From the NCBI GenBank assembly GCA_024691045.1, contig JAILOC010000029.1:1-11276 (forward strand): DNA of 11,276 bases, read 5' to 3'. Positions 6,502 to 11,276 of the stretch are shown here, one piece after another (the stretch's first letter is position 1; each line of letters opens with the position of its first letter). The notes under the pieces were generated by a model that saw only the letters and a list, made by a program, of their open reading frames with translations, was not told where the DNA came from and did no database searches. A program made the position numbers and the translations under genes. Origin of the DNA: Lachnospiraceae bacterium. Lineage in GTDB: Bacteria > Bacillota_A > Clostridia > Lachnospirales > Lachnospiraceae.

Positions 6502-8187
6502 ATGTACGGTATAGCTTTAGTTGTAATAATCTTGATACTTCTAGCAATAAGCGGATATCGTCTGTCCATGGAAGAAAAGAGACAGACCGTATCCCGTATT
6601 CGTAATTCCTTCGGAAAAGCTTCTTCAAGAAAGCTTTCATCAGAAAGGAAAGCCGCACTCCAAAAGCTTCTTGTGATGAAAGTAAAGGGAGAAGGAGCTT
6701 TAGATCATATTGACGAACTCACCTGGTCCGATACCGGAATGGAGGATATATTTCTTCAGATGGATAATTGTCTGTCGGCTGCGGGTGAGGAATATCTGTA
6801 TACCAAGCTCCATGATATCGGGACTTCTGATGAAGACCTGTCTAAAACAGACTGCATTGTGTCTGAGCTTTATAAGGATGAGGAGCTGAGAGTAGGGCTT
6901 GGTTCATCCGTTCATGAACTCGGATTTGTTAAGGACAAGTCCCTTCCCGAATACCTTGAACACATCGTAAATTCCGAGAAATTCACCAATCCTTATTTTC
7001 ATATACTTGCAGATATCTATTACATTGCTGTGATAGCGGTCCTGATCTTCAAGCCTGTCATCGGGGCCATGCTTCTGGTCGTGCTGATAATAGCGCAGAT
7101 GTCTTCTTATTTTTCGCTTCGCAGATCCGCAGAGGAAAAGCTGAGCGGAATCACAATGATCATGAGACTTAGCTTAATGGAAAAGAGTCTTCCGGCCGGA
7201 ATAAAAGGTGAGACGGGAAAGCTGATAGACAGTCTCAGGGAGGATCTTAAGTCCATCGGTACGAAGAAAGGGCTTTCAGCTTTTGTCCTCAGCTCCGGAC
7301 CCAATTCGGGTAACGGTCTCTTTTCAATGCTTCTTACGTATATCAATCTGTTATTTCATTTTGACCTGATAGCAAGTGCATTTCTCCTCAGCGGTATCAA
7401 AAAGGATAAAGACAGGATACTGGGAGCATATGACAAAACAGGATTTCTTGATATGTGCATGAGTGTTGCATCATACAGGGCATTCCTAAAATCGAAGGGT
7501 GCTTTCTGTACACCCGTATTTACCGATGAGATTTCGATACATATCAAAGAAGGCTTTAATCCACTTATCGAAAAACCTGTTGCCAATGATGCATCAAACT
7601 CCGGAGGTGTGCTCATTACCGGTTCCAATGCAAGCGGTAAGTCGACATATATGAGAATGATCGCCGTAAATGCGATCCTTGCCCAGACTGTGGCTACCTG
7701 CTGTGCTGTTGGATACAGGGCTTCACATTTCAGGATCTATTCGTCCATTGCCGTAAATGACAGCATTCTAAAGGGCGAAAGCTATTTCATGGCTGAGATA
7801 AAGAGCCTCAAGAGGATAGTTGACGCTGCGGAAAGTACCGGACGCCCCGTGATCTGCTTTATCGACGAGATCCTTCGCGGAACCAATACATCCGAGAGGA
7901 TCGCTGCAGCCTGCTCGGTCCTTAAGTTCCTGGAAGGTCTGCATGTGATAACTTTTGCTGCAACCCATGATATTGAGCTTACGACACTTATCGCAGACAG
8001 TTATGAAAATGTTCATTTCAGCGAGAATATAACGGAAGATGACGTAACATTTACCTATGTTCTCGAAAAGGGGCCCACAAAGAGCAGGAATGCCATCGCT
8101 CTTCTGAAAAAGACCGGTTTTCCCGAATCTGTCACTGCGGAAAGTGAAAAGCTCTGCGGTGAACTTGATAAAAGAAGCAGGATCTGA
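6502..8187 (+). CDS. Membrane-anchored MutS-like ATPase
   Basis: A 561-residue protein whose C-terminal third is a MutS domain V ATPase: Walker A GSNASGKST (374-382), the MutS GESYFMAEI segment, Walker B CFIDEILRGTNTSER with Asp455 and Glu456, and the ATHD switch (His489). Residues about 70-165 resemble the start of the MutS clamp/lever core (a WSDTGMEDIF and SAAGEEYLY region). There is no mismatch-recognition domain with the Phe-x-Glu motif. Unlike MutS it has hydrophobic spans at about 3-20, 168-204 (probably two helices around a Lys-Pro turn) and 272-298. This architecture recurs in Clostridia under the label MutS-related protein; function is unknown, and repair activity should not be assumed. 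A TAA stop lies in frame at 6496-6498, so ATG 6502 is the earliest start. It has no Shine-Dalgarno and sits just behind a terminator; ATG 6568 would remove the first helix and is less likely. Confidence 0.88.
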   Translation: MYGIALVVIILILLAISGYRLSMEEKRQTVSRIRNSFGKASSRKLSSERKAALQKLLVMKVKGEGALDHIDELTWSDTGMEDIFLQMDNCLSAAGEEYLYTKLHDIGTSDEDLSKTDCIVSELYKDEELRVGLGSSVHELGFVKDKSLPEYLEHIVNSEKFTNPYFHILADIYYIAVIAVLIFKPVIGAMLLVVLIIAQMSSYFSLRRSAEEKLSGITMIMRLSLMEKSLPAGIKGETGKLIDSLREDLKSIGTKKGLSAFVLSSGPNSGNGLFSMLLTYINLLFHFDLIASAFLLSGIKKDKDRILGAYDKTGFLDMCMSVASYRAFLKSKGAFCTPVFTDEISIHIKEGFNPLIEKPVANDASNSGGVLITGSNASGKSTYMRMIAVNAILAQTVATCCAVGYRASHFRIYSSIAVNDSILKGESYFMAEIKSLKRIVDAAESTGRPVICFIDEILRGTNTSERIAAACSVLKFLEGLHVITFAATHDIELTTLIADSYENVHFSENITEDDVTFTYVLEKGPTKSRNAIALLKKTGFPESVTAESEKLCGELDKRSRI

Positions 8188-8227
8188 GATAACAGGTTTA
8201 CATAAAGCTATGGAAAGCCTTTATTTC

Positions 8228-8256
8228 TTGCGATTTTCGGGCAAAAAATGTATACT
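8228..8256 (+). promoter_or_regulatory. Sigma-A promoter for the small membrane protein / WYL / nrdD cluster
   Basis: TTGCGA (8228-8233) and TATACT (8251-8256) are separated by an ideal 17 bases. A second -10-like hexamer, TATAAT (8258-8263), overlaps but has no good -35 at the right distance. Transcription would start near 8263, leaving about a 70-base leader before the ATG at 8332. Confidence 0.7.
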
Positions 8257-8267
8257 ATATAATGTGT
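8252..8267 (+). promoter_or_regulatory. NrdR-box-like operator overlapping the -10 element
   Basis: ATACTATATAATGTGT agrees with the remembered NrdR consensus acaCwAtATaTwGwgt at 14 of 16 positions, including the central C-w-A-t-A-T and G-w-g-t. NrdR represses ribonucleotide reductase genes in response to dATP/ATP. The cluster downstream contains nrdD. A half-site, ACACAATAT, lies at 8296-8304, 44 bases downstream, not at the usual 31-32. The site is AT-rich and overlaps a -10 box, so some of the match could be chance. Confidence 0.5.
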
Positions 8268-8317
8268 TTTGAAGGTTTCTGCCTTTTTATTTTCCACACA
8301 ATATGCCCGCTTTTATG

Positions 8318-8324
8318 AAGGAGG
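8318..8324 (+). promoter_or_regulatory. Strong ribosome binding site that fixes the small-protein start at 8332
   Basis: AAGGAGG is seven bases before ATG 8332. The longer frame beginning at TTG 8269 has no ribosome binding site and starts only about six bases after the predicted transcription start, so the ATG is preferred. Confidence 0.85.
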
Positions 8325-8331
8325 AATAATT

Positions 8332-8523
8332 ATGGGTCAGGGAATAGTTTTTCTGAATTCGTTCCTGAGCTACCTGCTTCTTATGATAATAATCGTTTGT
8401 GTTGCTGCACTCGGTTTTATTGTCGGAAGGATACTGCGGAAGAGGAAAGATGCAAAAACAGTAAATGCTGAGAGCATAGAATCTGTTACTGAGAGTTCAC
8501 CCGGGTCATCCGATAATTCCTAA
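8332..8523 (+). CDS. Small single-span membrane protein, unknown function
   Basis: A 63-residue protein, not recognised. After a short polar start (MGQG) it has one long hydrophobic helix at about residues 6-32, then a positive cluster GRILRKRKDAK, and a Ser/Glu-rich polar tail. The positive-inside rule places the tail in the cytoplasm. It has no signal-peptidase site that I can see, so it is probably an anchored membrane peptide. It has the best expression signals in the region: a 17-base-spaced promoter and a full AAGGAGG. An intrinsic terminator starts 10 bases after its stop. It could be a subunit or regulator of a membrane complex, but nothing in the sequence says which. Confidence 0.7.
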   Translation: MGQGIVFLNSFLSYLLLMIIIVCVAALGFIVGRILRKRKDAKTVNAESIESVTESSPGSSDNS

Positions 8524-8533
8524 GGTGTTTTTT

Positions 8534-8568
8534 TAAGGATACGTGTAAATCCGTATCCTTATATTTTT
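8534..8568 (+). terminator. Intrinsic terminator between the small gene and the WYL regulator
   Basis: A perfect 10-pair stem (8534-8543 with 8552-8561; arms contain AAGGATACG and CGTATCCTT) with an 8-base loop is followed by TATTTTTT. It lies 15 bases before the TTG start of the WYL gene. Since no other promoter is evident, partial read-through probably feeds the WYL and nrdD genes. Confidence 0.8.
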
Positions 8569-8583
8569 TATGAGTATCTTGCA

Positions 8584-9552
8584 TTGAACACATACAATAA
8601 CAAGACCAGGATACTTCTGATCCTGGATATCCTTAAAAAGAATACGGATGAAGAACATGCGCTTCTTGCTTCAGAGATCATTGAACGGATCAAGTCAGAG
8701 GGGCTTAAGTGTGACCGTAAGACTTTGTATGACGATATTAATTCACTGACGGATGCGGGCATTGATGTGGTCCATGAATCAGGAGGCGGATATAAACTTT
8801 TGTCCCGTGACTTCGAGGATGCGGAAATAAGACTTCTGATAGATGCGGTATATTCTTCGAAGTTTATATCTTCATCCAAGACCAGAGTTCTTGCAGGCAA
8901 GCTCAAAGCACTTACAAGTGAATACCAGGCTTCGTCCATTACGAGGCAGTTATATTCGTCGGATACGAAGACTCCCAACGAGGATGTCCTTTACAATGTG
9001 GATTCACTTTCACGGGCTATCCAGGAAAACAAGCAGGTCAGCTTTGAATACCTTGTATGGGGGCCAAATAAAAAGCTCGTGACTAAGGGAGCTAAGACCA
9101 GGGAACTCAGTCCGTGGGCCCTCATCTGGCAGGATCAGAATTATTATCTGATGGCTTACGATGAAGCTGCCGGCAAGATGAAGCATTTCCGTGTCGACAA
9201 GATGAGACATGTATCCGTTACCGACAGATCCAGGGAGGGAAGAAAGGATTTCGAGAGCATCGATATGTCGGAATATGTTGAGGAGACATTTTCGATGTAC
9301 GGCGGAAGGCAGGAAACCGTAACTCTTGATTTCCCCGAGGAACTGATAGGTATAGCATATGACAGGTTTGGCTCGGATGTAACACAGAGACCCGGGGATA
9401 AGGGACGGATCCTGATCAGGACTAAATGCTATGTCAGTAACCAGTTCTATGGATGGTTATCAGGACTTGCCGGTGATGTCAGACTGGTTTCACCCGGGAA
9501 CGTAGTAAGCTCTTATAAATCTTTTTTAATGGATCTGATTAAACAATATTAA
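8584..9552 (+). CDS. WYL-domain transcriptional regulator (HTH-WYL-WCX)
   Basis: A 322-residue protein of standard length for this family. Residues about 8-65 form a DeoR/HTH_11-type winged helix (ASEIIERIKSEG then CDRKTLYDDINSL, where the recognition helix lies). The WYL domain covers about 140-220, with SPWALIWQDQNYYLMAYDEA (176-195) and HFRVDKM (Arg203); residues about 240-320 form the C-terminal WCX extension. WYL domains in PafBC and DriD regulators sense DNA or nucleic-acid ligands; whether this one does is inference. No ATG lies before the helix-turn-helix, so TTG 8584 is the likely start; its ribosome binding site is very weak, implying low expression. Its stop is 18 bases before nrdD, so the two are probably cotranscribed. 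WYL regulators often accompany defence genes, but none is seen here. Confidence 0.92.
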   Translation: MNTYNNKTRILLILDILKKNTDEEHALLASEIIERIKSEGLKCDRKTLYDDINSLTDAGIDVVHESGGGYKLLSRDFEDAEIRLLIDAVYSSKFISSSKTRVLAGKLKALTSEYQASSITRQLYSSDTKTPNEDVLYNVDSLSRAIQENKQVSFEYLVWGPNKKLVTKGAKTRELSPWALIWQDQNYYLMAYDEAAGKMKHFRVDKMRHVSVTDRSREGRKDFESIDMSEYVEETFSMYGGRQETVTLDFPEELIGIAYDRFGSDVTQRPGDKGRILIRTKCYVSNQFYGWLSGLAGDVRLVSPGNVVSSYKSFLMDLIKQY

Positions 9553-9570
9553 GTATTTCGGAGAAAGAAA

Positions 9571-11276
9571 ATGTCAGAAGAAAGCATCGATTACGGCAAG
9601 ATCTACAAACCTTCGAACGAAGTATATGTGATCAAGAAGGACGGATCGCGTGAAGCGTTCAATGTTCAGAAGGTTATCAATGCTGTCAGTAAGAGTGCAT
9701 ACAGGGCTCTTACCGAATTTACCGATGAAGACAACAGGAAGATCTGTACACTTATAATCTCCAAGGTTGATGAACTTGGAGAAAATGAGATTCCGATTCC
9801 CAGAATGCATAATATCGTTGAGGAGGTTCTCGAACAGGTCAAGCCCATAGTTGCAAAGAGCTATCGTGATTACCGCAACTATAAGCAGGACTTTGTCCGT
9901 ATGCTCGACGATGTCTACAAAAAATCACAATCGATCATGTACATCGGAGATAAGGAGAATTCCAACACCGATTCCGCACTTGTTTCAACCAAAAGAAGCC
10001 TTATCTTCAACCAGCTCAATAAAGAGCTGTATATGAAATTTTTCCTGACAACCGAGGAAATACAGGCCTGCCGTGACGGTTATATCTACATTCACGATAT
10101 GTCTTCAAGAAGAGATACGATGAACTGCTGTCTCTTTGATATTGCCTCCGTTTTAAAGGATGGCTTCGAGATGGGGAATATCTGGTATAACCAGCCCAAA
10201 TCTCTCGATACCGCATTCGACGTCATGGGTGATATCGTTCTTTCCGCTGCAAGCCAACAGTATGGCGGTTTTACCATTCCTTCCGTTGAATATACGCTTG
10301 AACCCTACGCGAAGCTTTCTTATGACAAGAAATACAAAAAGTATACAGACCTCGGAGTTGATGATAAGAAAGCTGCCGAAGCCGCACTTGCGGATGTCGA
10401 GAGAGAATTCGAACAGGGTTTCCAGGGCTGGGAGTACAAGTTCAACACAGTAGCATCCAGCCGCGGTGATTATCCATTTATCACAGTAACCGCAGGAACA
10501 GGAACCTCGGATTTCCAGAAGATGGCAACCAGGGCACTTCTCAAGGTTCATATGGAAGGACAGGGCAAGAAGGGAAGGAAGAAGCCCGTACTTTTCCCCA
10601 AGATCGTTTTCCTATATGATGAGAAGCTTCACGGAGTAGGCGGAGAGCTTGAGGACATTTTCGAGCTGGCGATCAGATGCTCATCCAAGACAATGTATCC
10701 CGATTATCTGTCACTTACCGGTGAGGGATATGTTCCTTCGATCTACACAAAATACGGCAAGATCATCTCACCCATGGGCTGCAGGGCATTCCTTTCACCC
10801 TGGTTCGAAAGAGGCGGGATCGAACCTGCGGATGAAAACGACACACCTGTTTATGTGGGACGTTTCAACATCGGTGTCGTATCGCTCCATCTTCCGATGA
10901 TCCTTGCACGAAGCAGAAAAGAAAACAGGGATTTCTATGAGATCCTTGATTACTACCTTGAGCTTATAAGAAATCTTCACTTAAGGACTTATTCGTACCT
11001 CGGTGAGATGAAGGCTTCAACCAATCCCCTCGCTTATTGCATGGGCGGCTTCAGAGGAGGAAATCTTCAGCTTACCGACAAGATAAAGCCTCTTCTTGAT
11101 TCGGCAACCGCATCATTTGGTATAACCGCACTTAACGAGCTTCAGAGACTCTATAACGGAAAATCACTTACGGAAGATGCGGAGTTTTCTCTTGAAGTGA
11201 TGAGACATATCAATGAGAAGATTGCAGAGTTCAAGAAGAAGGATCACAGACTTTATGCGATCTACGGAACTCCCGC
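9571..11276 (+). CDS. nrdD: Anaerobic (class III) ribonucleoside-triphosphate reductase NrdD, 3'-truncated by window end
   Basis: The first 568 codons of a glycyl-radical enzyme that reduces ribonucleoside triphosphates to deoxy forms without oxygen. The frame is open to the last base. Residues about 18-110 form an ATP-cone, the allosteric dATP/ATP switch (VIKKDGSREAFNVQKVINAV and onward). The reductase barrel follows: YIYIHD (171-176), NCCLFD with Cys186/Cys187, SQQYGGFTIPSVE, TAGTGTSDF, MYPDYLSLTGEGYVPSIY and SPMGCRAFLSPW, whose Cys404 matches the thiyl-radical Cys of phage T4 NrdD. The zinc site and glycyl-radical loop lie beyond the window, and the activase nrdG is expected downstream. 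The ATG has GGAG (9560-9563) seven bases upstream. Regulation by NrdR through the box at 8252-8267 is possible. Confidence 0.97.
   Translation, partial: MSEESIDYGKIYKPSNEVYVIKKDGSREAFNVQKVINAVSKSAYRALTEFTDEDNRKICTLIISKVDELGENEIPIPRMHNIVEEVLEQVKPIVAKSYRDYRNYKQDFVRMLDDVYKKSQSIMYIGDKENSNTDSALVSTKRSLIFNQLNKELYMKFFLTTEEIQACRDGYIYIHDMSSRRDTMNCCLFDIASVLKDGFEMGNIWYNQPKSLDTAFDVMGDIVLSAASQQYGGFTIPSVEYTLEPYAKLSYDKKYKKYTDLGVDDKKAAEAALADVEREFEQGFQGWEYKFNTVASSRGDYPFITVTAGTGTSDFQKMATRALLKVHMEGQGKKGRKKPVLFPKIVFLYDEKLHGVGGELEDIFELAIRCSSKTMYPDYLSLTGEGYVPSIYTKYGKIISPMGCRAFLSPWFERGGIEPADENDTPVYVGRFNIGVVSLHLPMILARSRKENRDFYEILDYYLELIRNLHLRTYSYLGEMKASTNPLAYCMGGFRGGNLQLTDKIKPLLDSATASFGITALNELQRLYNGKSLTEDAEFSLEVMRHINEKIAEFKKKDHRLYAIYGTP

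Noticed and set aside
8203..8223. Hairpin TAAAG...CTTTA after the MutS-like gene as a terminator
   Set aside because: The stem is only five clean pairs, or six with a bulge, and the following bases are TTTCTTG; it is too weak to call.
8269..8331. TTG 8269 as the start of the small membrane protein
   Set aside because: It has no ribosome binding site and lies almost at the predicted transcription start; ATG 8332 with AAGGAGG is far better.
8584..9552. WYL regulator as evidence of a defence island
   Set aside because: The neighbours are nrdD, a MutS-like gene and salvage genes; no nuclease, CBASS, restriction or retron component is present in the window.
10153..10551. Open frames on both strands within 9574-10980
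   Set aside because: They all lie inside nrdD, whose + frame from 9571 is continuous and matches the family throughout.

Overview
The window looks like ordinary chromosomal DNA from an anaerobic Firmicute of class Clostridia, most likely Lachnospiraceae or a close relative. The grounds are a Clostridia-type tyrosyl-tRNA synthetase, strong AGGAGG-type ribosome binding sites, a class III (oxygen-sensitive) ribonucleotide reductase, a family-2252-type purine permease, and moderate GC with ATA and AGA/AGG codons in free use. The genus is an inference from remembered protein families; no database was searched. All ten genes lie on the + strand.

Region 1 (2-4902) reads as one operon. It holds the 3' part of a CoxE-like von Willebrand A protein, tyrS, a purine nucleoside phosphorylase (ATGA overlap with tyrS), cytidine deaminase and an amidohydrolase of the methylthioadenosine/S-adenosylhomocysteine deaminase type. 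Apart from the first two genes, this is a nucleoside salvage set: PNP splits purine nucleosides, Cdd deaminates cytidine, and the amidohydrolase probably deaminates an adenine- or guanine-type compound.

Region 2 (4903-6489) is a separate unit. A 178-base leader with a candidate promoter, an inverted repeat and two mutually exclusive hairpins near the ribosome binding site precedes an NCS2/AzgA-type purine permease, which ends in a strong intrinsic terminator. The permease would supply free purine bases, matching the salvage theme. I see no purine riboswitch.

Region 3 (6502-8187) is a membrane-anchored MutS-like ATPase. It keeps the MutS clamp/ATPase core but lacks the mismatch-recognition domain and carries about four predicted transmembrane segments. 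Its role is unknown and it is the most unusual protein here.

Region 4 (8188-11276) begins with a good sigma-A promoter whose -10 element lies inside a sequence very close to the NrdR box. A 63-residue single-span membrane protein follows, then an intrinsic terminator, a WYL-domain transcription regulator with a TTG start, and, 18 bases later, nrdD (cut by the window end). The NrdR-like box upstream of a cluster ending in nrdD suggests one regulated unit with partial termination after the small gene. No tRNA, rRNA, CRISPR array, insertion sequence or prophage gene was seen. No gene-free stretch exceeds 300 bases.
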